Shown: positions 1 to 6,448, counted from the first letter of the stretch. The stretch: DNA of 6,813 bases from Bacillota bacterium (GCA_023424865.1 JAFADM010000587.1:1-6813), one strand, 5' to 3'. Numbers and translations are program-made. The notes: generated by a model from the sequence alone, not told the origin.

Positions 1-1109
1 TTATACTCGTTCTCCCTTATTTGCTGGCGGGAATGGCCTTATTTATGTGCCTCTGGCTTCAAAACAGCAATTTCTTTTACCTTTGCTGTTATTTTCTGTT
101 CAGTATTCTATTGATAGCCGCCTCCGATGCAAGACCGGATATAAAAGCCAATGCCGTGCTTCAGCTTAGCATCCTTACGCCGCTTAATGTTATTTGGCTG
201 AGCTTTGCCAAGGAACGGGGCATTTTAGGTTATTACGGCAGAAACAAGCTTATTATAGTTGGAGCGCAAATGCTGTTTATTTTTGTTAATACTCTGGGCC
301 GAATGGGGCTGTCTCCCAATGAAATTCCCGAAAATGCGGCAAGGAAGCCCGGACTTGTTATTCCCGCCACGGTGCTGTACATATTGGCTATCGGCCTTTT
401 AGCTACCGCGTATGTTCTTAAAAGAAATTACCATCAGCTTGTTTTAGTGGTGGTGCTGTTGTCCTCCTATATATCTCTGCATTTTATGGAGAGAATACTT
501 TTTGTATCTCTGTTTATAGGCTCCATATTCCTGATTATCATTGTTGCGCTCTTTGACGTTTCCTACTCAATGGCTTTTTATGATACCCTTACCGGAATTC
601 TTGCACGAAGAGCCATGGAACAGGAGCTTATGCGCCTTGGAGGCAAATACGCCATTGCCATGGTGGACATTGATCATTTTAAGCGCTTTAACGATACCTA
701 CGGCCATGATGTGGGGGATGAGGTGCTTCGTATGGTGGCAGCCATTATGGAACGAACCTCCGGGCGGGGTAAGGTGTTTCGCTATGGCGGTGAAGAATTC
801 GCCATTATTTTTCAGGGCCAGGAATACGATGAGGTGGAGCAAAGGCTGGAAACCGTGCGAAAAGCCGTTGAATCGAGGCCTTTTGTGGTAAGGACCCCAA
901 ATTCGGAAGAGGGGGACAGAAGAAGCCCTAAAAAGGGTACAGGGAAAAAACCGGTTGCCAAAGCAGGCGAAGTCGTTAATATAACGGTTAGTATTGGGTT
1001 GGCCCAAAAAACCGAAGCAATAAGAAATCCCTATGATGTGATTAAACGGGCGGATGATGCGTTGTATAAGTCAAAAAACAACGGAAGGAATTGCGTTACA
1101 AAAAGTTAA
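1..1109 (+). CDS. Membrane-bound diguanylate cyclase (GGDEF), 5' end outside window
   Basis: Probable diguanylate cyclase, making the second messenger c-di-GMP from two GTP at the inner face of the membrane. The frame is open to the left edge (in-frame codons from position 3), and the hydrophobic residues before the first possible start (TTG at 21) look like part of a membrane helix, so the true start is probably upstream. Numbering from that TTG, residues 1-180 hold about six hydrophobic segments with no recognisable sensor domain. The GGDEF domain covers about 187-358: DTLTG at 188-192, the metal-binding DIDHFKRFND at 216-225, YGHDVGDEVL next, and the active-site loop RYGGEEF at 254-260. 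GGEEF is a catalytically competent variant. The inhibitory I-site (RxxD ending six residues before GG) is not there; SGRG occupies the place. A Lys/Arg/Glu-rich insert at about 291-317 precedes the VNITVSIG strand. The domain call is firm; the membrane sensor's ligand is unknown. Confidence 0.93.
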   Translation, partial: ILVLPYLLAGMALFMCLWLQNSNFFYLCCYFLFSILLIAASDARPDIKANAVLQLSILTPLNVIWLSFAKERGILGYYGRNKLIIVGAQMLFIFVNTLGRMGLSPNEIPENAARKPGLVIPATVLYILAIGLLATAYVLKRNYHQLVLVVVLLSSYISLHFMERILFVSLFIGSIFLIIIVALFDVSYSMAFYDTLTGILARRAMEQELMRLGGKYAIAMVDIDHFKRFNDTYGHDVGDEVLRMVAAIMERTSGRGKVFRYGGEEFAIIFQGQEYDEVEQRLETVRKAVESRPFVVRTPNSEEGDRRSPKKGTGKKPVAKAGEVVNITVSIGLAQKTEAIRNPYDVIKRADDALYKSKNNGRNCVTKS

Positions 1110-1191
1110 GTAATTGAATACCGTGTATACATGCTTTGGCAGGTAAAACAGAAGCGGTTTCACCCAATACCATTTGGATTCCATGGGAAGT

Positions 1192-1211
1192 TATATAAAA
1201 GTATATAAAAG
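1192..1211 (+). repeat. Perfect 10-bp tandem duplication
   Basis: Two exact head-to-tail copies of TATATAAAAG lie in the AT-rich spacer between the diguanylate cyclase and the GT-C gene. They are too short and low-complexity to assign a function. No convincing terminator follows the cyclase stop in this spacer. Confidence 0.6.
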
Positions 1212-1223
1212 CCGATTTAGCTT

Positions 1224-1252
1224 ATGAAAAAATGACCTTTTAGATTTAAAAT
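1224..1252 (+). promoter_or_regulatory. Possible promoter for the GT-C gene
   Basis: ATGAAA at 1224-1229 (4 of 6 to the -35 consensus) and TAAAAT at 1247-1252 (5 of 6 to the -10 consensus) are separated by exactly 17 bases. They would start a transcript near 1259, about 50 bases before the ATG at 1309. The local AT-richness makes chance matches likely, so this is a weak call. Confidence 0.3.
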
Positions 1253-1308
1253 AATAAACACTGAAATGATTGTTTTTCATTTGAAGCGATGGAATTGAGA
1301 TTAATATT

Positions 1309-2808
1309 ATGCTAAAAGGATCCACATTACAAAAAGCATTTTTTATTGCCTTAATGCTGTTTAGCGGTTTTGCTTTTCTATTAAATTCAGTCAGTTTTGT
1401 ATTTAAATTTATTCCTGATATCTTAAAGGAGTTTGGATACAGCAGCTTTTTTATTTTTTTGGCAGCAGCTGTTTTCGTGTCTGTTTTATGCATTAGTTTT
1501 ATTCTGCTTCAAAAAACAGACAAACACTTGTCATCGCTGCATTTTGGGTTTTTATTGTTTATTCTGCCCTTACTCTTAAAAATAATATTTATTAGCATCC
1601 TGAATGTAAAAAATTATTCTGATTTTCAATTGTTCTATTGGATAACTGTGAAGATTTCACAAAATGACACATCCTATTTAAAGGGTCAATATTTTCACAT
1701 ATGGGCATATCAAGTGGGCTTCCCGGCTATTATGTCCTTATTTGCCCGGATTTTCGGATCAAATGAATTAACGTTGATTTTAATCAATAATGTTTTTCAA
1801 GCCGTAATTAATTTACTTGTTTATCTTATCTCCAGACAGATGGTCAGTGAAAAATACGCCAGAATATTCGCAACCGCTTATTTGCTGATGCCCTTTACAT
1901 TCAGCCTTTCAAACGTATATACCAATCAGCACCTTTCAACCATGCTATTTTATCTTGGTATCTATAGCCTATTTAAAAAACCGCTGTCAGTACCCAATGT
2001 GTTTACATGCTGTCTTTGCCTGGTGGTTGGCAATATAGCCAGGCCGGAGGGAATAACTGTAATACTGGCGTTTGCCATACTCATAATTACCATTGTTTTT
2101 AATAAGGCACATAGCAATAAAAGCAGAACAATAGCATTAATAACGAGTTTGATTTTTTGCTATTTTATTTTTATCCAGTTATCCTCTTCCTTTTTTATTG
2201 CATCCGGTTTAAGCCGGGAAGGCTTGAAAAACAACTTTCCTTTATACAAGCTTGTTGTTGGCTTAAACTCGAGTACGGCAGGCACCTTTTCAGAATATGA
2301 TTCGGAAGCTCTTTTTGAGACCGATGACTATTTAAATAACCCGTCGCAAAGGGATTTAGAAGCAATGGAATTAATAAAAGAAAGAATTTTAGTAAATCCA
2401 GTGGATTTATTTACTTTGTTTGCTAAAAAAGTAAGAGCAATGTGGTCAAGTGATCCGAATTGGTATCCGGCTTTTCATGAGTATGCAAATAATGATATTA
2501 AAGCTGCTAACTTGAAAATTCCTGCAAAATTAATAACCGGTTTCTTTTCATTAATCGATTACATTTATTATTTTATCCTCTATCTGTTATTGATGCTTTA
2601 TTCATACATTTCAATTAAACAAAAGGAACAGAAAATGCTGGGTGTTTTTTTATCCCTGTTCTTTATTATTGGTTTTTTCATATTTCTGCTTATCGAAGTG
2701 CAGCATCGCTATAGTTACCTGCTAATGCCAGCTGTCTATATTTTGTCCTCAGCGGCATTTGAGGAATATAAAAAACTAAAAAGCCAATCTAAACCTCTTT
2801 CTGCTTGA
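1309..2808 (+). CDS. Polytopic membrane GT-C-like glycosyltransferase (PMT/ArnT-like)
   Basis: A 499-residue integral membrane protein with about ten to twelve hydrophobic segments and a soluble stretch at about 300-405. The pattern fits GT-C enzymes, which move a sugar from a lipid carrier to a wall polymer, lipid or protein on the outer face of the membrane. Visible marks are YSDFQLFYW at 103-111, an acidic residue in the first outside loop where GT-C enzymes keep a catalytic Asp; GNIARPEG at 241-248; and EVQHRYSYLLMP at 463-474, the ending seen in many Firmicute PMT_2/GT39-like proteins. Donor and acceptor cannot be told. ATG at 1309 is the first start after an in-frame TGA at 1282-1284; its ribosome-binding site is poor (only GGA at 1291). 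Base composition is much more AT-rich than its neighbours, suggesting separate ancestry. It ends 12 bases before the palindrome at 2821. Family moderately sure, function inferred. Confidence 0.75.
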   Translation: MLKGSTLQKAFFIALMLFSGFAFLLNSVSFVFKFIPDILKEFGYSSFFIFLAAAVFVSVLCISFILLQKTDKHLSSLHFGFLLFILPLLLKIIFISILNVKNYSDFQLFYWITVKISQNDTSYLKGQYFHIWAYQVGFPAIMSLFARIFGSNELTLILINNVFQAVINLLVYLISRQMVSEKYARIFATAYLLMPFTFSLSNVYTNQHLSTMLFYLGIYSLFKKPLSVPNVFTCCLCLVVGNIARPEGITVILAFAILIITIVFNKAHSNKSRTIALITSLIFCYFIFIQLSSSFFIASGLSREGLKNNFPLYKLVVGLNSSTAGTFSEYDSEALFETDDYLNNPSQRDLEAMELIKERILVNPVDLFTLFAKKVRAMWSSDPNWYPAFHEYANNDIKAANLKIPAKLITGFFSLIDYIYYFILYLLLMLYSYISIKQKEQKMLGVFLSLFFIIGFFIFLLIEVQHRYSYLLMPAVYILSSAAFEEYKKLKSQSKPLSA

Positions 2809-2820
2809 CATTCAAAATTG

Positions 2821-2876
2821 AAAGTGTTAGCCTTGATATTAGTCTGTTTTCGGACTAATATCAAGGCTAACACTTT
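2821..2876. promoter_or_regulatory. Perfect 24-bp inverted repeat: operator/promoter of the MarR gene and possible terminator
   Basis: Arms 2821-2844 and 2853-2876 are exact reverse complements around the 8-base loop TGTTTTCG. Inside, TTGATA (2833-2838) in the left arm and TAATAT (2856-2861) in the right arm are 17 bases apart and form a plausible promoter with a start near 2868, just before the AAGGAG ribosome-binding site. By symmetry the same hexamers exist on the minus strand. The centre, TTAGTC-N8-GACTAA (2839-2858), has the size of a MarR-family operator, and TTAG/CTAA recur 12 bases outward in each arm. In RNA read through from the GT-C gene, the repeat makes a 24-bp hairpin ending in a short T run (2874-2878), so it may also end that transcript. 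The repeat is seen directly; the roles are inferred. Confidence 0.7.
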
Positions 2877-2878
2877 TT

Positions 2879-2884
2879 AAGGAG
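2879..2884 (+). promoter_or_regulatory. Ribosome-binding site of the MarR gene
   Basis: AAGGAG, ten bases before the ATG at 2895. It begins only two bases after the right arm of the palindrome, so a repressor bound there or a hairpin in readthrough RNA would sit against the ribosome site. Confidence 0.8.
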
Positions 2885-2894
2885 TTCATTTTCT

Positions 2895-3344
2895 ATGGAA
2901 AAGGCAATAAGGGAAACGGTCAAGAATTATTATGATGTTTTTTTCGGTATCGGTGCACTGTATGAGCGTTTTGCAAAATCCTATGAGCTGACCTCAACAT
3001 CGTTGTTTGTACTTTATGTCATCCACGAATATCCGGATCAATGTACCCAGCGCTTTATATGTGAAAAGCTGTTTTATCCCAAGCAGACCGTTAATACGGT
3101 TTTGAATTTATTTGAAAAAAAGGGACTTATTAAAAGAGAAATTGCCAGCTCAGATAAGCGCAACAAGTATATTATGCTCACAGACCCAGGTAAGGACTAT
3201 GCGGAGCGGATTCTTGGAAGTATGTTAACCCTGGAAGAAAAGGCGTTCCTCAACATGGGGGAGGCTAAGCGGGTGGGCATGCTGGAAGGGGAGAGGTCCT
3301 TTCTGGAGCAGCTGACGAAGCTTTTCAGTGAAGAGGTGCGTTAA
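2895..3344 (+). CDS. MarR-family winged-helix transcriptional regulator
   Basis: A 149-residue protein, the usual length for MarR regulators, which bind palindromic operators as dimers and commonly repress an adjacent exporter and themselves until a drug or phenolic ligand binds. The N-terminal helix (about 1-30) would contribute to the dimer interface. The helix-turn-helix lies at about 51-78 (TQRFICEKLF, then KQTVNTVLNLFEKKGLIKR). The wing is at 79-98 with the family signature SDKRNKYIMLTDPG, carrying the conserved Asp87 and Arg89. A C-terminal helical pair follows at about 100-147. The start ATG at 2895 has a good AAGGAG site. Its placement before a MepA-like MATE gene resembles mepR-mepA, so it most likely controls that exporter. 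The single Cys residues (50 and 56) do not by themselves show redox sensing. Ligand unknown. Confidence 0.92.
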   Translation: MEKAIRETVKNYYDVFFGIGALYERFAKSYELTSTSLFVLYVIHEYPDQCTQRFICEKLFYPKQTVNTVLNLFEKKGLIKREIASSDKRNKYIMLTDPGKDYAERILGSMLTLEEKAFLNMGEAKRVGMLEGERSFLEQLTKLFSEEVR

Positions 3345-3414
3345 AGCATGCAATAAAAAGAGTCGAGGGCATGGGTCAACCCGGCTGCTGGATTTTAAAT
3401 GCCGGCGGTGTCGT

Positions 3415-3526
3415 ACTGTGGCGTATTGAATGTAGGGTACTGAATACAGGGTACCCAATGTAGAGTACCGAATGTAGAGTACTGAATGCAGGGTACCGAA
3501 TGTAGAGTACTGCATGCGTAGTACTT
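3415..3526. repeat. Eight-unit 14-bp tandem repeat in the MarR-MATE spacer
   Basis: Six well-conserved units of consensus AATGTAGRGTACYG run from 3429 to 3512 with an unbroken 14-base period. A degenerate unit precedes them (3415-3428, 10 of 14 matches) and another follows (3513-3526, 9 of 14). Variation is mainly A/G before GTAC and C/T after it, so each unit keeps a palindromic RGTACY core, and GGTACC occurs in two units. The array fills most of the space between the regulator and the exporter, ending about 20 bases before the exporter's ribosome-binding site. A minus-strand reading frame through it is repetitive and not credible as a gene. Role unknown. Confidence 0.93.
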
Positions 3527-3553
3527 CAGTGCCTGACAGTAAAAAGGATGATT

Positions 3554-4852
3554 ATGATGAAAAAGGAATTTTGGAAATATGTTATTCCGTCGATGGTTAC
3601 TTTTTTAGCGACCGGTATTTATGTGGGCGTCGACGGCTTTTTTGTGGGAAGAACAGTGGGTGATATCGGGTTGGGCAGTATTAACCTGGCCTGGCCGCTC
3701 ACTTCCCTGATTTTGGCTATTGGTACCGGGATTGGCATTGGCGGAGCTATAAATATATCCATTCATAATGGAGCGGGAGAAAAGGATAAAGCTGACCGAA
3801 CTTTAGGAAATACGTTAACCCTCCTTTTAATAGCTTCCATTGCTCTTACGGCAATGCTGCTTATTTTCGCTAAACCGCTTCTTAGACTTATGGGGGCAGA
3901 AGGAGAGCTTCTGGAGCTTAGCAGTGAATATGTGGGGATACTTGCAGGAGGCGCTGTTTTTCAGGTTTTCGGCTCAGGCATTGCACCCCTTCTCAGAAAT
4001 CAAAATAAAGCAGTTCTGGCCATGGTACTTATGGTTACAAACTTTGTTATCGATACGGCATTAAGCGGGGTATTTGTAATGGCTCTCGGTTATGGCGTGG
4101 CCGGAGCGGCGTGGGCTACAGTGGTGGGTCAGTGCATCGCCTTAATACCTGCTGTTCTGATTTTATTCAAGAAAGAAAACCGGGTGGCTTCCTCCGGTTA
4201 TAAGCTGGATAAGGATCTTGTTCCCCATATTATAAAATCAGGAGCATCCATTGCAGGCTTGAGCTTTATTCCCTCCCTGACGGTAATCGTAATTAACCGG
4301 CAGGCGCTTACATACGGGGGGACAACCGCGATTGCGGCATTTGCGGTAATTTCCTATGCTCTGAGTATCGGGCAGCTCCTTTTACAGGGCGTCGGAGAGG
4401 GGAGCCAGCCGTTAATCAGTTTTTATTATGGTGCAAAGGATTCAAAGGCAGTAAAGCAGCTTAGAAAGTGGACTTATATGACGGCAGCCGTCATTGGTCT
4501 TATTGCGACAGTCGGACTTATTGCTTTGCGAAATGACATACCTCGCTTTTTTGGTGTTTCTGAGGAAACGTTGGCTGTTTTACGCCTGGCTTTACCTCTA
4601 TGTGCCTTGTCCCTTCCCTTGTATGCCTTTTCCAGAGTGACCACAGAGTACTTCAATGCCATTAAGAAAAGCACAAATGCGGCTGTCATGGTATACGGTG
4701 AAGCGCTGGTTTTACTGCCCGCCTGTGCCCTTGTGCTACCCCTTTTTCTGGACTTGAATGGGGTATGGTGCTCTCTTGTTTTGGTACAGTTTCTGCTGTT
4801 GTTTGTGGGTTCCTTTCTTCGAACGAAAAGCCGGGAAGCACTAATAAACTGA
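3554..4852 (+). CDS. MepA-like MATE-family multidrug exporter
   Basis: An inner-membrane antiporter expected to expel cationic drugs and dyes in exchange for Na+ or H+. About 432 residues with around twelve hydrophobic segments, typical of MATE proteins. Marks of the MepA-like branch include VDGFFVGRTVGDIGLGSINL near the N-terminus, NGAGEKDKADRTLGN at about 72-86, LLRNQNKAVLAM near 147, the internal-repeat counterpart QGVGEGSQP at 278-286 followed by SFYYGA, and the VTTEYFNA segment in the second half. Three ATG codons compete (3548, 3554, 3557). The AAAAAGG ribosome-binding site at 3541-3547 abuts the first, so 3554 or 3557 is better; I chose 3554. It is probably transcribed with or controlled by the MarR gene upstream, from which it is separated by 14-bp repeats and no evident terminator. 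Exact substrates cannot be read from sequence. Confidence 0.93.
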   Translation: MMKKEFWKYVIPSMVTFLATGIYVGVDGFFVGRTVGDIGLGSINLAWPLTSLILAIGTGIGIGGAINISIHNGAGEKDKADRTLGNTLTLLLIASIALTAMLLIFAKPLLRLMGAEGELLELSSEYVGILAGGAVFQVFGSGIAPLLRNQNKAVLAMVLMVTNFVIDTALSGVFVMALGYGVAGAAWATVVGQCIALIPAVLILFKKENRVASSGYKLDKDLVPHIIKSGASIAGLSFIPSLTVIVINRQALTYGGTTAIAAFAVISYALSIGQLLLQGVGEGSQPLISFYYGAKDSKAVKQLRKWTYMTAAVIGLIATVGLIALRNDIPRFFGVSEETLAVLRLALPLCALSLPLYAFSRVTTEYFNAIKKSTNAAVMVYGEALVLLPACALVLPLFLDLNGVWCSLVLVQFLLLFVGSFLRTKSREALIN

Positions 4853-4901
4853 CCCGATTCCCTTTTTCGGAGCAACCGGTTTTGATTTGAGAGACAGATC
4901 A

Positions 4902-4930
4902 TTGACATCCGTGTTTTTTTCAGCTATGGT
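4902..4930 (+). promoter_or_regulatory. Probable promoter of the MFS gene leader
   Basis: A perfect TTGACA at 4902-4907, a 17-base spacer, and TATGGT at 4925-4930 (4 of 6 to TATAAT). Transcription would begin near 4937. It lies 50 bases after the MATE stop and upstream of the terminator at 4964, so a transcript from here must pass that terminator to reach the MFS gene. Confidence 0.6.
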
Positions 4931-4963
4931 AAACGGGTGACGGAGGGTACGCTTCGAGTACTG

Positions 4964-5008
4964 GATAAGTTATCAACAGATATACTGTTGGTGGCTTATC
5001 TTTTTTTT
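4964..5008 (+). terminator. Strong intrinsic terminator, possibly an attenuator of the MFS gene
   Basis: Arms 4964-4979 and 4985-5000 enclose a 5-base loop (ATATA), and eight T follow at 5001-5008. Twelve pairs are Watson-Crick as DNA. In the central four positions TTAT faces GTGG, giving one A-U and three G-U pairs in RNA, so the 16-bp stem is complete only in plus-strand transcripts. It could simply end the MATE transcript (112 bases after its stop). Because a promoter-like sequence lies just before it, it could instead stop a short leader RNA of the MFS gene. Confidence 0.88.
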
Positions 5009-5036
5009 ATTTATGGGCAAAAAAGTCCAATAGGCC

Positions 5037-5065
5037 CTCCTGTCGGATTAAAAGTAATTTAGGAG
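5037..5065 (+). promoter_or_regulatory. Ribosome-binding site of the MFS gene with a complementary upstream segment
   Basis: AGGAG at 5061-5065 stands ten bases before the ATG at 5076 and is the ribosome-binding site. CTCCT at 5037-5041, part of CCCTCCT, is its exact complement, with a 19-base gap between. Pairing would mask the site and lower translation. The helix is only five pairs (plus one possible G-U), so masking is a suggestion and not a demonstrated structure. Confidence 0.45.
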
Positions 5066-5075
5066 AAGCTGAACA

Positions 5076-6314
5076 ATGAGAAAGGACAAAACAAAAATTG
5101 AAACACAAACACTCTTGCTTATCCCTCAAAAGAAACTGGGAACTAAGGGGCTTCTTATTTTCATTTCACTGATGGGAATGTTTATTCCCCTGTCCATTGA
5201 TCTGTACCTGCCCGCCATGCCTTCAATGACCGGTTACTTCAACACCACAGCCTCAATGGTCAATTTGACGCTTATCGCATTCTATCTCTTTTTTGCGGTG
5301 GGTATTATTCTGTTCGGCCCTTTGAGCGACAAGTACGGACGAAGGCCCATACTTATTCTATGCCTGCTTTTATATACCGCAGGAAGCATGGCTTCTGCCC
5401 TGTCCGGTTCAATACGGCAATTAATACTGTTTCGTGTATTCCAAGCATTGGGTGCGGGTGGGGTAATGGCGATTTCCACCGCGCTGGTAAAGGATTGTTT
5501 TTCCGGAAAGCTTAAAAGCAAGGTTCTTGCTATAGTTCAGGCAATGGGTGTACTTGCTCCGATGATAGCGCCGATTGCGGGGGCAGCCATTTTGCGGGTG
5601 GCCCAATGGAGGGAAACCTTCTGGGTACTGGCGTTAATTGGCGTAATGACACTTATAATAGCACTTTTATTTCAAGAAACCCTGCCAAAATCGGAGCGCT
5701 ACAATGGAAGCCTTGGCGGCTCACTGGCACGCTTGCCGGCAGTGGGGAAAAATCTTGGCTTCAGCAGCTTCCTGTTCGTCACGGCAATGCTGGCGGCTCC
5801 TTACATGGCTTATGTAACGGTATCTTCCTACATATATCAGAATTTCTTCTCTCTGGATGCGCAAGCCTACAGCTATTTATTTGCTGTTAATTCCGCAGCA
5901 GCTGTATTAGGCCCTGTTATTTATATTCGTTCCATAGGCAGGATGGCTTCCCGTACTTTTTCCTGGTGCTGCTTTGGCACTGCCCTGGTAAGCGGCGTCT
6001 GCGTTCTTTGGCTGGGGACGCATTCCCCGTTGGCCTTTCTTCTTTCATACATTCCATTCACCCTGGTTGAAGGAGCGGTGCGGCCATTTAGCACCAACCT
6101 TCTTCTGGATCAGCAAAGTGAGGATATCGGTTCAGCATCCTCCTTAATAAATGCGGTTCACACCATTTTAGGCACTGCAGGCATGGCATTAGGTTCCCTG
6201 GCCTGGAGCAATATCATCCATGGGCTGGGAATAATTATGATTTCAGCATCCGTGATTGCCGCAGCGGTTTGGATTATCCTTCTAAGAAGCAAAGCCGTAA
6301 TAAAAGGATTATAG
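5076..6314 (+). CDS. Bcr/CflA-type MFS multidrug exporter
   Basis: A 412-residue, 12-helix proton-driven drug exporter of the DHA1 group in the inner membrane; this subfamily exports compounds such as bicyclomycin, chloramphenicol or sulfonamides. Residues 1-22 are a polar cytoplasmic tail. Helix 1 ends in the subfamily hallmark SIDLYLPAMP at 40-49. MFS motif A is GPLSDKYGRRP at 81-91, followed by RVFQALGAGG at 120-129, a Pro/Gly-rich motif C-like helix (GVLAPMIAPIAGAAI, 158-172), WRETFW at 178-183 and QETLP at 200-204. The second half has FTLVEGAVRPF, where this subfamily usually has a similar Gly-rich helix. ATG at 5076 fits its AGGAGA site. It faces a promoter-like sequence and terminator upstream, and converges on the glycosidase gene downstream. 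No regulator is adjacent except the MarR gene two genes back. Family is sure; substrate is not. Confidence 0.94.
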   Translation: MRKDKTKIETQTLLLIPQKKLGTKGLLIFISLMGMFIPLSIDLYLPAMPSMTGYFNTTASMVNLTLIAFYLFFAVGIILFGPLSDKYGRRPILILCLLLYTAGSMASALSGSIRQLILFRVFQALGAGGVMAISTALVKDCFSGKLKSKVLAIVQAMGVLAPMIAPIAGAAILRVAQWRETFWVLALIGVMTLIIALLFQETLPKSERYNGSLGGSLARLPAVGKNLGFSSFLFVTAMLAAPYMAYVTVSSYIYQNFFSLDAQAYSYLFAVNSAAAVLGPVIYIRSIGRMASRTFSWCCFGTALVSGVCVLWLGTHSPLAFLLSYIPFTLVEGAVRPFSTNLLLDQQSEDIGSASSLINAVHTILGTAGMALGSLAWSNIIHGLGIIMISASVIAAAVWIILLRSKAVIKGL

Positions 6315-6389
6315 GAGCCCATGGCAGGCTTGCAAAAGGTCTCTCAATTTGGTTATAGACGCGTGTGGTGAAGTTGAAAACAGAAAAGA

Positions 6390-6426
6390 GCCCCCAAAAA
6401 TGTACAGGTTGTACATTTTTGGGGGC
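6390..6426 (-). terminator. 17-bp perfect hairpin between convergent genes
   Basis: Arms 6390-6406 and 6410-6426 are exact complements around the three-base loop GGT. On the minus strand the stem is followed by a T-rich stretch (TCTTTTCTGTTTTC, 6389 downward), making it a good terminator for the glycosidase gene, whose stop lies about 40 bases before it. On the plus strand no T run follows the stem, so it should end the MFS transcript less well, though a stem this stable could still stabilise or block both transcripts. Confidence 0.8.
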
Positions 6427-6448
6427 CGTTGAATTATACCAAAAAAGT

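Noticed and set aside
567..1007. Minus-strand 146-residue frame over the GGDEF domain
   Set aside because: A shadow of the conserved GGDEF coding sequence; it has no motifs of its own.
1191..1493. Minus-strand 100-residue frame over the start of the GT-C gene
   Set aside because: Antisense to a clearly better membrane-protein gene, Lys-rich from the complement of AT-rich code, with no family features.
2805..2810. Perfect TTGACA overlapping the GT-C stop codon as a -35 element for the MarR gene
   Set aside because: At 16 to 18 bases downstream there is no acceptable -10 (TAGCCT at 17). The TTGATA/TAATAT pair within the palindrome fits better.
3225..3515. Minus-strand frame with a repetitive Tyr/Ser/Thr/Gly peptide
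   Set aside because: It is generated by reading the 14-bp repeat array and then runs antisense into the end of the MarR gene; nothing supports translation.
4874..4881. AACCGGTT palindrome after the MATE stop as an operator
   Set aside because: An isolated 8-base palindrome is common by chance, and the symmetry does not extend into the flanks.
4474..4908. Minus-strand 144-residue frame over the end of the MATE gene
   Set aside because: Antisense to conserved MATE helices; the Arg/Lys/Thr-rich product reflects complementary codons.
4945..4963. GGGTAC and GAGTACTG in the MFS leader resembling the 14-bp repeat units
   Set aside because: The two GTAC cores are 11 bases apart, not 14, and flanking matches are poor, so this is not counted as an extension of the array.
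4937..5062. A 41-codon GTG-started frame spanning the MFS leader and ending in the ribosome-binding site
   Set aside because: It has no ribosome-binding site, would start at the predicted first base of the transcript, runs through the terminator and its T run, and the peptide resembles no leader peptide I know. The GGAGGG at 4942-4947 lies inside the frame with no start codon at a suitable distance.
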